A stretch of DNA of 7,811 nt, from positions 1 to 7,811 of the forward strand of contig QNFD01000113.1 of NCBI GenBank assembly GCA_003645435.1, written 5' to 3'. The notes below the pieces were generated by a model. That model was not told the origin of the DNA. It saw nothing but the letters and a program-made list of their open reading frames with translations, and made no database searches. This document shows positions 1 to 6,681 of the stretch, piece after piece (positions within the stretch are counted from its first letter, which is position 1; every line of letters starts with the position of its first letter). Source of the DNA: Gammaproteobacteria bacterium (GTDB lineage Bacteria; Pseudomonadota; Gammaproteobacteria; GCA-001735895). The translations under genes and the position numbers were made by a program.

Positions 1-303
1 AATCGTAGTACTCGCACCGATGGTCAGGGCACCGCTAATTTCACCGGTTAAATCACGAACCGAATTTTCCATCTCGTTATAAAGATCAAAAATACGCTCG
101 GCAAATTCGGATACCTTTTCACCGGTTGGAGTCAGTGAAACCTTGTTGTGGGTACGGTCAAAAAGACGGGTATTGAAATACTCTTCTAGCTGCCGGACCT
201 GGAAAGTAACCGCCGGTTGGGTCATATGCAAGGCTTCGGCGGCCTTGGTAAAACTCAGCAACCTGGCAACAGTATGAAAAACCTTCAGGCGTCGATCACT
301 CAT
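1..303 (-). CDS. LysR-type transcriptional regulator, N-terminal part (runs off left edge)
   Basis: Reading the minus strand from an ATG at 303 gives 101 uninterrupted residues up to the window edge. They form the classic LysR-type N-terminal winged helix-turn-helix. It begins MSDRRLKVFHTVARLLSFTK, followed by the helix-turn-helix core AAEALHMTQPAVTFQVRQLE at about residues 21-40, then EEYFNTRLFDR and the wing NKVSLTPTGE (53-62). Residues 63-90 are the linker helix, and GALTIGAST begins the effector-binding domain, most of which lies outside the window. The family consists of cytoplasmic DNA-binding regulators that sense a small co-inducer and often control a divergent gene. Here the divergent neighbour is the DUF4124 gene, but it is 366 bases away and a large hairpin region lies between, so a regulatory link is only a guess. 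No clear Shine-Dalgarno sequence precedes the start. The effector cannot be inferred from this part. Confidence 0.93.
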   Translation of the reverse strand, partial: MSDRRLKVFHTVARLLSFTKAAEALHMTQPAVTFQVRQLEEYFNTRLFDRTHNKVSLTPTGEKVSEFAERIFDLYNEMENSVRDLTGEISGALTIGASTTI

Positions 304-380
304 GGAGTAGCTCAGCTCAGAGAATCAGGCGAAGCAGTATACATTATTCTTATAGCCCTCGATAGAGTGTATTAATATGC

Positions 381-397
381 ATCAGGATTATCCTGGT
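381..397. promoter_or_regulatory. Imperfect palindrome upstream of the LysR-type gene, possible operator
   Basis: ATCAGGAT (381-388), one central base, then ATCCTGGT (390-397) form an inverted repeat with 7 of 8 positions matching. It lies 78 bases upstream of the lysR-type start codon, a plausible place for an autoregulatory or divergent-control site. The usual LysR T-N11-A pattern is not clearly met, so assignment to this regulator is inference. Confidence 0.3.
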
Positions 398-417
398 ACC
401 CCGAAATCAATATTTAG

Positions 418-566
418 GAAACTCTGCAAAATGCAGAGTTTCGGCGGTACAGGGACGTGCCGCCATTATCAATAGCTTTTAAGTTATTGATAATGTGAGA
501 TAAATAAAAATCACACTTTTTATTTATCGTGCTCTGCTCAGTCATGGATGACTTATGCAGAGCTTC
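418..566. repeat. Palindromic module: five abutting hairpins bounded by 11-base inverted ends
   Basis: Five stem-loops follow one another with almost no unpaired bases between them. A: 418-428 with 432-442, 11 perfect pairs. B: 443-450 with 457-464, 8 pairs including one G-U, G+C-rich. C: 465-474 with 485-494, 10 perfect pairs, with possible inner pairing 476-478/481-483. D: 499-510 with 517-528, 12 perfect pairs, A+T-rich. E: 531-537 with 557-563 (7 pairs) plus an inner stem 540-545/548-553. The outer ends are inverted copies of each other: GAAACTCTGCA at 418-428 and the complement of TGCAGAGCTTC at 556-566, 10 of 11 matching. The structure is read directly from the sequence. Its nature is inference: a non-autonomous palindromic mobile element (MITE- or REP-like), the remnant of an element with hairpin ends, or a structured RNA. 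Confidence 0.65.
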
Positions 567-601
567 TTTAAATTCATCAGAACCATAGCCTGGAAATTGT
601 C

Positions 602-607
602 TATAAT
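602..607 (+). promoter_or_regulatory. Candidate -10 box for the DUF4124 gene
   Basis: A perfect TATAAT lies 62 bases before the DUF4124 start codon, just after the hairpin module. No good -35 hexamer sits 16-18 bases upstream of it, so the promoter call is tentative. Confidence 0.3.
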
Positions 608-669
608 AATTGATGACAGTTTTTACTTTCACTCCTAAACTATTAAAATTGAAGACAAAAGAGAGAAAT

Positions 670-1098
670 ATGAAGTATCTTGTTTGCCTGTTTATACTGA
701 TTTCATCTTCAGCTTATGCGGGAAGTATTCATAAATGGGTCGATGAAGAAGGGAATACTCATTACGGAGATGCTCCCCCAGCTTCCGTCACGACAAAGGA
801 ATTAAGAGTAGATGTAGTGCCGAGTGATCCAGGTAAAGCATTACCCCGGCTGGGAACCAGCGACTCGGCATCTGCAAGTGGCGGTGGTAGCACCAGCAGC
901 GGCAAGCCAGGCTCGAAGGTTCCTGCAGATCAGGCAAAAACTGCTTGCGAGCAGGCCCAGGGTGACCTCAAAATTATCAGTAGTAGCCCCAGAATAAGGC
1001 TGAAAAACGCCGATGGCAGCTCACGCTATATGACCACCGAGGAAATTAAGGCGCGTCGGGAAAACGCCGAGAAAGACGTTAAAGAATTCTGTAACTAA
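670..1098 (+). CDS. Secreted DUF4124 domain-containing protein
   Basis: The product is a 142-residue exported protein. I chose the ATG at 670 over an in-frame ATG at 610 because a purine-rich GAGAGAA ribosome site precedes it and because it puts a clean signal peptide at the N-terminus (MKYLVCLFILISSSAYA, likely cut after residue 17). Residues 18-37 (IHKWVDEEGNTHYGDAPP) are the DUF4124 signature, common in gammaproteobacterial periplasmic proteins of unknown function. Residues 63-84 are a Gly/Ser-rich linker. The C-terminal part (85-142) is charged and probably helical, with one Cys at each end (93 and 141) that could pair in the periplasm. The arrangement of an N-terminal DUF4124 and a C-terminal helical tail with paired Cys is, from memory, a frequent form of the family. 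No enzymatic motif is visible. It appears to be transcribed alone, 112 bases ahead of proS. Confidence 0.9.
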   Translation: MKYLVCLFILISSSAYAGSIHKWVDEEGNTHYGDAPPASVTTKELRVDVVPSDPGKALPRLGTSDSASASGGGSTSSGKPGSKVPADQAKTACEQAQGDLKIISSSPRIRLKNADGSSRYMTTEEIKARRENAEKDVKEFCN

Positions 1099-1103
1099 AT
1101 TCC

Positions 1104-1133
1104 TTAATATTCAAACCCGCTCTCCTTTATAAT
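1104..1133 (+). promoter_or_regulatory. Candidate sigma70-type promoter for proS
   Basis: TTAATA (1104-1109) and a perfect TATAAT (1128-1133) are separated by 18 bases, about 78 bases upstream of the proS start. The -35 matches the consensus at 4 of 6 positions. No obvious terminator separates the preceding gene, so read-through is also possible. Confidence 0.35.
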
Positions 1134-1210
1134 ACCGGAACACCCTGGTCAGCTAATCTGTCTGGGTCTGTAGGATATAACCCGCCACTAGGCTCAATTT
1201 AGATAAAATT

Positions 1211-2935
1211 ATGAAAGCATCCGGTTTCCACCTGGCAACACTCAAAGAGACACCCGTAGACGCCGAAATCGTTAGCCATCAGTTAATGCTAAGAGCCGGC
1301 ATGATTCACAGGCTAGCCTCGGGAATTTATAGCTGGATGCCCCTGGGCCTCAGAGTACTGCGTAAAGTTGAAAATATTGTACGCGAAGAAATGAACAGGG
1401 CGGGCGCACTGGAAGTTTTGATGCCGGCAATCCAGCCGGCCGAATTATGGCAGGAATCAGGCCGCTGGGATCAGTTTGGACCTGAACTTTTGCGCCTCAA
1501 GGATCGCCATCAACGTGACTACTGTATAGGACCTACCCACGAAGAAGTGATAGCGGACATATTCAGACGAGATATAAAGAGTTATAAACAATTACCAATC
1601 AACTTTTACCAGATTCAAACCAAATTCCGCGATGAGATAAGGCCCCGATTCGGGGTAATGCGTTCGCGCGAGTTCATTATGAAAGACGCTTATTCCTTCC
1701 ATCTCAACCAGCAATCATTACAACAGACCTACGATATAATGTACCAGGCCTATAGCAGGATTTTTGACCGTTTCGGTCTTGCCTATCGATCGGTTACCGC
1801 CGACTCGGGTTCTATCGGCGGCAGCGGTTCGCACGAATTCCACGTGCTCGCGGACTCCGGTGAAGATGCGATAGCGTTTTCCGATCAAAGTGACTATGCG
1901 GCCAATATCGAAATGGCCGAGGCACTGCCGCATGAAACAACACGCCCACCGGCCGGTCAGCCGATGCAGACCATCGATACCCCGGGACTTTACACCATTG
2001 AGGACCTGGCCAAATCTACTTCAATCGATGTCAGGAAATGTCTGAAAACCCTGATAGCCGATGCCGATGACGGCGGACTGGTAGCCCTGGTATTACGCGG
2101 CGACCATGAACTTAACATCGTCAAGGCAGCCAGGCTCGATGGCGTCGCAATCCCGTTAAAGTTAGCCGACCGGGATAGAATCAAATCAGTCCTGGGTAAC
2201 GATATAGGTTCCATCGGCCCTCTGGGACTAAATCTCAAAACCTATGTCGATCGCAGTGCCGCTCTGGTCAGTGATTTTGTCTGTGGCGCAAACATTGATG
2301 ATCAGCACCATATCAATGCTAACTGGGGAAGGGATTGCGAAGAACCGGTTGTTGCCGATATACGAAATGCCCAGGCGGGCGACCCGAGCCCCGACGGTAA
2401 GGGCGTATTGAAAATTTTACGTGGCATAGAGGTCGGGCATATCTTCCAACTCGGTCAGAAATATAGCAAGGCCATGCAGGCCGCGGTTCTCGATGAAAAT
2501 GGTAAATCCCAGGTCACGTATATGGGTTGCTACGGCATCGGCGTCACCCGCGTTATAGCCGCTGCGATCGAACAAAATAATGATGAGCGCGGAATATTCT
2601 GGCCCGATGCGCTGGCGCCGTTTCAGCTGGCTATTTGTCCCATCAACTACCACAAATCGGAAACCGTTAAAAATCAATCGGATGAACTCTATGAACTGTG
2701 TATAGAGCGCGGCATTGAAGTTTTGCTCGATGATCGCCCCTTACGCCCGGGTGTTATGTTTTCCGACATGGAACTCATCGGCATACCACACCGTATCGTG
2801 CTGAGTGAACGCAACCTTAAGTCAAATCAGTTTGAGTATAAGGGACGTCGAGATGAATCTGCACAGGAAGTGCCCTTCGCTGAACTACACTCATTTCTTG
2901 ATAAGCTCTTCGCCCCAGCATGCGATTCAAAATAA
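1211..2935 (+). CDS. proS: Prolyl-tRNA synthetase, bacterial type with editing domain
   Basis: This cytoplasmic class II aminoacyl-tRNA synthetase charges tRNA-Pro with proline using ATP. The 574 residues match the usual length of the bacterial-type enzyme (about 570). The start [24 protein letters not shown] is typical of the family. Motif 1 lies around residues 55-80 and the GPTHEE proline/ATP site at 107-112. Motif 2 is [10 protein letters not shown] at 139-148 followed by [11 protein letters not shown], and motif 3 is [10 protein letters not shown] at 442-451. Between motifs 2 and 3, about residues 224-407, is the YbaK-like insertion domain that clears mischarged Ala-tRNA-Pro. It includes KTLIAD at 279-284, whose Lys aligns with the conserved editing lysine, and LRGDHELN. 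The C-terminal anticodon-binding domain covers about 472-570. No strong Shine-Dalgarno is seen before the ATG, but the N-terminus aligns with the family from the first residues. The last 16 bases overlap the next gene. Confidence 0.98.
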   Translation: MKASGFHLATLKETPVDAEIVSHQLMLRAGMIHRLASGIYSWMPLGLRVLRKVENIVREEMNRAGALEVLMPAIQPAELWQESGRWDQFGPELLRLKDRHQRDYCIGPTHEEVIADIFRRDIKSYKQLPINFYQIQTKFRDEIRPRFGVMRSREFIMKDAYSFHLNQQSLQQTYDIMYQAYSRIFDRFGLAYRSVTADSGSIGGSGSHEFHVLADSGEDAIAFSDQSDYAANIEMAEALPHETTRPPAGQPMQTIDTPGLYTIEDLAKSTSIDVRKCLKTLIADADDGGLVALVLRGDHELNIVKAARLDGVAIPLKLADRDRIKSVLGNDIGSIGPLGLNLKTYVDRSAALVSDFVCGANIDDQHHINANWGRDCEEPVVADIRNAQAGDPSPDGKGVLKILRGIEVGHIFQLGQKYSKAMQAAVLDENGKSQVTYMGCYGIGVTRVIAAAIEQNNDERGIFWPDALAPFQLAICPINYHKSETVKNQSDELYELCIERGIEVLLDDRPLRPGVMFSDMELIGIPHRIVLSERNLKSNQFEYKGRRDESAQEVPFAELHSFLDKLFAPACDSK

Positions 2936-3507
2936 GACAAGTTTGTCTACCATTGTGGGCGCCAGTACTGGCAATATTGGTCCTTGGCGCCGCACATTCC
3001 TCCACCACACAAACAAATCCCGAACTACGCCGCCTGCTGCAGGAAGCAATTAACTCCGACTCCGGATTTAATGACCGCTTCGATGCTGAAGTCTGGTTAG
3101 TGGACATGTCGGGACGGCTCGAGCCGTTCATTCCAGACCCGGAATCCCGTATCACCCTGTTGAAACAACTACATTACGAGGCTACCCGGGTAAATTTACC
3201 ACCCGAGCTTGTACTCGCAGTGATTGAAGTGGAAAGCCATTTTGACCAGTATGCAATCTCGGTTTCAGGTGCACGCGGTTTGATGCAAATAATGCCTTTC
3301 TGGCTCGATGAAATTGCAATATCAGATAAAAACCTGTTTCGTGTTCGAACCAACCTGCGTATGGGTTGTACGATTTTGCGTTATTACATGGATATCGAAT
3401 CCGACGATTTGACACGGGCACTGGCACGATATAACGGCAGCCTCGGCAAGCCGGATTATCCTAATAAGATAATTGCCGCACTCAACCAACGCTGGTTCAG
3501 GCAATAA
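2920..3507 (+). CDS. Lytic transglycosylase, SLT-domain family, small secreted form
   Basis: The 195-residue protein should cleave the MurNAc-GlcNAc bond of peptidoglycan in the periplasm. A hydrophobic N-terminus (residues 10-26, [17 protein letters not shown]) fits a signal peptide. Residues 85-190 are the SLT (goose-lysozyme-like) domain. The catalytic Glu is probably E105 in [10 protein letters not shown], followed by the family motifs [11 protein letters not shown] (116-126) and ALARYNGS (167-174), with the [12 protein letters not shown] helix between them. All the usual motifs are present. The start codon lies inside the 3' end of proS in another frame (16-base overlap), without a good ribosome site, so translational coupling to proS is likely. 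The stop is 5 bases from the converging stop of the ATPase gene. It resembles the short MltE/Slt70-C-type enzymes; I cannot tell which subgroup. Confidence 0.92.
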   Translation: MRFKIRQVCLPLWAPVLAILVLGAAHSSTTQTNPELRRLLQEAINSDSGFNDRFDAEVWLVDMSGRLEPFIPDPESRITLLKQLHYEATRVNLPPELVLAVIEVESHFDQYAISVSGARGLMQIMPFWLDEIAISDKNLFRVRTNLRMGCTILRYYMDIESDDLTRALARYNGSLGKPDYPNKIIAALNQRWFRQ

Positions 3508-3512
3508 TCGGG

Positions 3513-5273
3513 CTAACCATCGTATCTGGGTGGTGCTACCTTTTGCACCTCGCCAATCGTCGTTACCCCTTTTGCCACTTTTTGTGCGCCCGCCAGGTTG
3601 AGAGGCTTCATACCCTGTTTTATAGCGGTTTTACGAAACTTGACCAAATCGAATCCACTGTTAATTTCTTGCTTCAGGGTATCGGTAATCGGCATCATCT
3701 CGTAGATTCCAACACGCCCTATAAACCCGGTCTGACGACATTCCAGGCAACCCTCGGCATGTGCGATTGAGTCCGGCGCGGATGTTTTCCACGGCTTTAT
3801 CAGCGCCTCCCATTCAAGCTTGTCGAAACTCCGCTTTTGCTTGCAATGCGGGCACAGCGTTCTAACCAGTCTTTGTGCCACAACTCCAATTAGAGTCGCA
3901 CTGATCAAATAAGGCGGCACGCCGACTTCGGTTAGCCTCGCGATTGCCGACGGCGCATCGTTGGTATGCAGGGTCGACAACACCAGATGACCGGTGAGAG
4001 CAGCCTGCACAGCCATCTCGGCGGTCTCGCGGTCACGAATCTCTCCCACCATTATGATATCCGGATCCTGGCGCAACAGGGTTTTGACACCACTCGCAAA
4101 ATCCAGGTTTATATTTTGCTGTACCTGCATTTGATTAAAACTGGGCTCGACCAGTTCGATCGGATCTTCGATCGTGCAAACATTCACTTCCGGGGTCGAT
4201 AGATACTTCAGGCTGGTATAAAGCGTCGTTGTTTTACCAGAGCCTGTTGGACCAGTCACCAGGATTATTCCATGAGGCTGGCTTATCATATTATTCCATA
4301 TCTCGGATTCCTTTTTTTCAAAGCCAAGCGCGGAAAAGTTTTTCACCAGCACTTCCGGATCAAAAATCCTCAATACCAGTTTTTCACCGAAAGCTGTCGG
4401 CATACTCGACAATCGCAATTCAACCTCCGCGCCATCCGGAGTACGGGTTTTGATACGTCCATCCTGGGGCTTGCGCTTTTCCGCAACATCCAGTCGACCC
4501 ATAATCTTGATTCGACTCACTACCGTCGAGGTAATATTGGCGGGTATCTCGTATACCTGGTGCATCACACCATCTATTCTAAAACGCACATTACCCTGCT
4601 CGCGGCGGGGCTCGATATGAATATCACTAGCGCGCTGGCTGAAGGCATACTGCATTAACCAGTCGACAATGCTTACAATGTGCTGATCGTCTGCATCGAC
4701 CGAACCCAGGTTTCCAAGTTCAATTAACTGCTCCAGGTTTTGTAAATTCTTAGGTATTTCAGTCTGGTTGACGCCGGCATTATCCATTGCCTTACTAATA
4801 CTGTAAAACTCGAGCAGATAAGAACTGATCTGCTCGGGATTGGCCACCAGGATCTTGATGGGGCGCGCTACAATTCGATCGAGTTCGTTTTTCCAATCTA
4901 AATTAAATGGATCGGAAACGGCTATGATCACTTCATCGGGACTTACCTTTACCGCCAGGATCTTGAAACGCGAGGCATAGGCGTAGGACATAATCGAGGT
5001 ACAGGCAGCAACATCCATTTTAAGGGGGTCAAAATGGTGGCGCTCGAGGCCAGCCTCTGAAGCCAGCCAGTCGGTTAGCACGTCAAGCGTGAGCACCTGT
5101 TCGGGTTTTGACCTGTTAGTCCACTGCCTGTGGGCAATCATTTCGATCGGATGCAGGCTTTTTCGATCTTTCGCGGATACCAGGGTCGAAATCATGCTCG
5201 CCTTGTCCTGTTCGACTATGTCCTGGGCAACCAGACGTTCCAGAATTCCTTCCAGGCTATTTGTATTATTCAT
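3513..5273 (-). CDS. GspE/PilB family secretion or pilus assembly ATPase
   Basis: The 586-residue protein has the full domain set of the hexameric ATPases that power type II secretion or type IV pilus extension from the cytoplasmic face of the inner membrane. About residues 60-160 are the GspE/MshE-type N-terminal domain (DWLASEAGL ... DPLKMDV ... VIIAVSDPFNLD). The ATPase core follows: ASDIHIEP at 215-222, the arginine-bearing FRIDGVMHQV, Walker A GPTGSGKTTT at 341-350, the Asp box around CTIEDPIE (366-373), Walker B IIMVGEIRD (406-414) and the His box TGHLVLSTLHTND (427-439). The zinc-binding tetracysteine C474/C477 and C509/C512 is intact. Every catalytic motif is present, so it should be active. 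No pilin, GspF/PilC or secretin gene is in the window, so GspE versus PilB cannot be decided. The first 40 residues are unlike the canonical N-terminus. A TlpA-like gene lies upstream on the same strand, 136 bases away. Confidence 0.95.
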   Translation of the reverse strand: MNNTNSLEGILERLVAQDIVEQDKASMISTLVSAKDRKSLHPIEMIAHRQWTNRSKPEQVLTLDVLTDWLASEAGLERHHFDPLKMDVAACTSIMSYAYASRFKILAVKVSPDEVIIAVSDPFNLDWKNELDRIVARPIKILVANPEQISSYLLEFYSISKAMDNAGVNQTEIPKNLQNLEQLIELGNLGSVDADDQHIVSIVDWLMQYAFSQRASDIHIEPRREQGNVRFRIDGVMHQVYEIPANITSTVVSRIKIMGRLDVAEKRKPQDGRIKTRTPDGAEVELRLSSMPTAFGEKLVLRIFDPEVLVKNFSALGFEKKESEIWNNMISQPHGIILVTGPTGSGKTTTLYTSLKYLSTPEVNVCTIEDPIELVEPSFNQMQVQQNINLDFASGVKTLLRQDPDIIMVGEIRDRETAEMAVQAALTGHLVLSTLHTNDAPSAIARLTEVGVPPYLISATLIGVVAQRLVRTLCPHCKQKRSFDKLEWEALIKPWKTSAPDSIAHAEGCLECRQTGFIGRVGIYEMMPITDTLKQEINSGFDLVKFRKTAIKQGMKPLNLAGAQKVAKGVTTIGEVQKVAPPRYDG

Positions 5274-5331
5274 ATTCTTTTGAGATCGACTATCGGCGGC
5301 ATATTAGCAGGATTTTCTTTTGTTACAGAAA

Positions 5332-5337
5332 ATTATA
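5332..5337 (-). promoter_or_regulatory. Candidate -10 box for the GspE/PilB-type ATPase gene
   Basis: On the minus strand this reads TATAAT, 58 bases upstream of the ATPase start codon, in the 136-base gap after the tlpA-like gene. The upstream -35 match is poor. A second candidate is an extended -10 (TGCTAATAT on the minus strand) nearer the gene. A 7-base A+T-rich inverted repeat (5312-5318 with 5327-5333) overlaps the region and could be an operator. It suggests, but does not prove, that the ATPase has its own promoter. Confidence 0.3.
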
Positions 5338-5409
5338 GTCGTAGTTTTGCCAACTGCCAGAAGTCGCACGAAGGGGGCACCCACAATGAAGGCTCATCTC
5401 GGTGATCGA

Positions 5410-5874
5410 TTACCGGGACTCCCACTTCTCAATAAACTTTTCAATCATTTCGCGGGTAACACCACCCACCTGCCGGGCTTCGACCGTCCCCTGCGGGGAT
5501 ACCAGAAAGGTCGTCGGTAACCCGGGAATACTTCCCAGCTCCGATTCAAATAGCGGTGGCGAGGTAAACATAGGATAGGTAATGAAATAGTCATCGAGGA
5601 ATTCGAGCAGTTTTTCCCGGGATACAATTTCTGAGTTAATTCCAATGACTATTGCTCCGCGATCTGCATTTTCATCATGAAATGCCTGTAACTCGGGCAT
5701 TTCTTCAATACAGGGAGGACACCAGGTCGCCCAGTAATTTACCACCACCCAATTCCCCCTGAAATCACTTAGTTGCTGGATGGACCCGTCAAGGCCTTTC
5801 AACTGCATCTCGATAGCCTGTGCCGGTAACGCCAGGCTAAAGAATAATATTAAAGCGATAAGTAAACGAGTCAT
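5410..5874 (-). CDS. TlpA-like periplasmic thiol-disulfide oxidoreductase
   Basis: The 154-residue product is a thioredoxin-fold protein of the TlpA/ResA/DsbE type, exported to the periplasm. Residues 1-20 (MTRLLIALILFFSLALPAQA) are a clear signal peptide, which supports the ATG at 5874 although no ribosome site is obvious. The redox centre is WCPPC at 51-55 within VVVNYWATWCPPC, and the cis-proline loop is GLPTTF at 118-123 with P120. The region LSDFRGNW before the active site is typical of the TlpA/AhpC-TSA group. It would reduce disulfides in periplasmic partners, perhaps for cytochrome c maturation or envelope repair. No cytochrome genes are nearby, so the partner is unknown. From memory, a thioredoxin-like gene also lies between proS and arsC in Pseudomonas, consistent with a conserved neighbourhood. 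Length and motifs look intact. Confidence 0.92.
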   Translation of the reverse strand: MTRLLIALILFFSLALPAQAIEMQLKGLDGSIQQLSDFRGNWVVVNYWATWCPPCIEEMPELQAFHDENADRGAIVIGINSEIVSREKLLEFLDDYFITYPMFTSPPLFESELGSIPGLPTTFLVSPQGTVEARQVGGVTREMIEKFIEKWESR

Positions 5875-5959
5875 GTCGGGTAGTAAGAGTAGTTTGCCGG
5901 GTAATGGTTCCGGGACGGCAGCCCCTTAGTACTAAAAACGCCGGGCCGAGTACCAACAC

Positions 5960-5989
5960 AAAAAAAAACCCGCGTGAGCGGGCTTTTTT
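5960..5989 (-). terminator. Rho-independent terminator after the LysM lipoprotein gene (bidirectional)
   Basis: A 5-base G+C stem, CCCGC (5969-5973) with GCGGG (5978-5982), closes a GTGA loop. It is flanked by nine A (5960-5968) on the left and six T (5984-5989) on the right. On the minus strand the stem is followed by nine T, 18 bases past the LysM gene stop, which fits an intrinsic terminator for that gene. The symmetry means it could also stop plus-strand transcripts. It separates the LysM gene from the tlpA-like gene. Confidence 0.88.
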
Positions 5990-6007
5990 AAGTTCTAGCT
6001 GATTATT

Positions 6008-6667
6008 CTATTGGGCTAAATAATCCAGGTCCGAGGCTTCGGTCTCACCTAAGGTCCAGGCGCCACGAGTCTTGGCGTGTTCAATTGCCGCCGCGGCTTC
6101 TGCCTCCATTGCTTTAGGGATATCGAAATACTGACCAGCGAAGATTAAGTCCGCATCCTTTATCTGATCAGAATTAGCCTTGTAGATCAGAGGCCATTGA
6201 TAAGGGTTGCCGTAAATCGAGTCCTGACCAGCGATATTCCACAGGTTATCCCCACTTACTACGAGATAACTGCCCATTGACATAGATTCTGCTTCTGGTT
6301 CCGGCATGGCTGCCAGTGCTGCCAATCTTTCCTGTTCGGCATGATATTGGGCGATAGCGTCTGACGCTTGCTCTTCAGCCTTGTCGGCCAAAATCTTGGC
6401 TCTGGCGTTATTACAAATTTCGGCTTCTTGTTCCGCGCTACTGATTAGTTTGGCGGTATCACGCCATTCCATTCCCAGGTTCCTGGCGCGAGCGTTCTTC
6501 AACTTGGCCGCGTAAATTGCATTTTTAACTTCTGGGGTCGCACCCTTACAATCTTCTATAGTGGTTGTTTCAGCCATGGTTTCACTGGTGTCGGTTGCAC
6601 AACCTATTGTAAAACCAGTCGTGACTGCTGCAATCGCAACAAGTTTCAAAAATTTGCTAGTTTTCAT
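6008..6667 (-). CDS. LysM domain-containing lipoprotein
   Basis: A 219-residue envelope protein. I start it at the ATG at 6667 because GGAG lies 10 bases upstream (6678-6681) and it opens with a signal sequence (MKTSKFLKLVAIAAVTTGF). An in-frame ATG at 6760 would add 31 charged residues ahead of the signal, which is unlikely. The signal ends in TIGC, a slightly atypical lipobox, so lipidation at C23 is probable. Residues 45-120 are Ala/Glu-rich and helical, probably coiled coil, and resemble DUF4398-type helical regions. Residues 133-185 (SYLVVSGDNLWNIAGQDSI ... WPLIYKAN ... ADLIFAGQYFDIP) are a LysM peptidoglycan-binding domain. The tail after 186 is Ala-rich and acidic. Two further Cys (40 and 85) lie in the mature helical part. 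It likely tethers the outer membrane to peptidoglycan or organises wall enzymes; no catalytic domain is seen. A strong terminator follows. Confidence 0.92.
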   Translation of the reverse strand: MKTSKFLKLVAIAAVTTGFTIGCATDTSETMAETTTIEDCKGATPEVKNAIYAAKLKNARARNLGMEWRDTAKLISSAEQEAEICNNARAKILADKAEEQASDAIAQYHAEQERLAALAAMPEPEAESMSMGSYLVVSGDNLWNIAGQDSIYGNPYQWPLIYKANSDQIKDADLIFAGQYFDIPKAMEAEAAAAIEHAKTRGAWTLGETEASDLDYLAQ

Positions 6668-6677
6668 ATGTTCTTTT

Positions 6678-6681
6678 CTCC
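6678..6681 (-). promoter_or_regulatory. Ribosome binding site that sets the LysM lipoprotein start
   Basis: On the minus strand this is GGAG within CGGAGAAAAG, 10 bases before the ATG at 6667. It supports that start over the upstream in-frame ATG at 6760. Confidence 0.75.

Larger units (their letters stand above)
304..669. other. Divergent intergenic region between the lysR-type gene and the DUF4124 gene
   Basis: This 366-base gap has no convincing coding sequence. From left to right it holds the leader of the LysR-type gene (304 to about 380), an imperfect palindrome at 381-397, a dense block of five hairpins at 418-563, and an A+T-rich stretch from 567 with a TATAAT at 602-607 that could serve the DUF4124 gene. 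The start of a minus-strand open frame at 414-632 falls here, but I judge it non-coding. Confidence 0.7.

Noticed and set aside
418..563. Reading the tandem hairpins as a CRISPR array or integron attC site
   Set aside because: The five stems differ in sequence and there is no repeat-spacer periodicity; the attC core sequences (RYYYAAC/GTTRRRY) in the required arrangement are not seen.
414..632. Minus-strand 72-codon open frame with a GTG start, in the gap before the DUF4124 gene
   Set aside because: It reads straight through the five hairpins, has no recognisable family, and its AGGAG abuts the GTG with no spacing. The DNA structure explains the sequence better than coding. Weak possibility only.
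610..669. Upstream extension of the DUF4124 protein to an ATG at 610
   Set aside because: It would put 20 residues ahead of an evident signal peptide; the ATG at 670 has its own purine-rich ribosome site.
2817..3155. Minus-strand 112-codon open frame across the proS/transglycosylase junction
   Set aside because: It is antisense to two well-supported genes and its translation shows no family features.
4272..4658. Plus-strand 128-codon open frame inside the ATPase gene
   Set aside because: It is antisense to the ATPase core, which carries all conserved motifs; no independent evidence for coding.
5926..5935. Perfect 10-base palindrome TTAGTACTAA upstream of the tlpA-like gene
   Set aside because: A single short A+T-rich palindrome is common by chance and no promoter elements around it are convincing.
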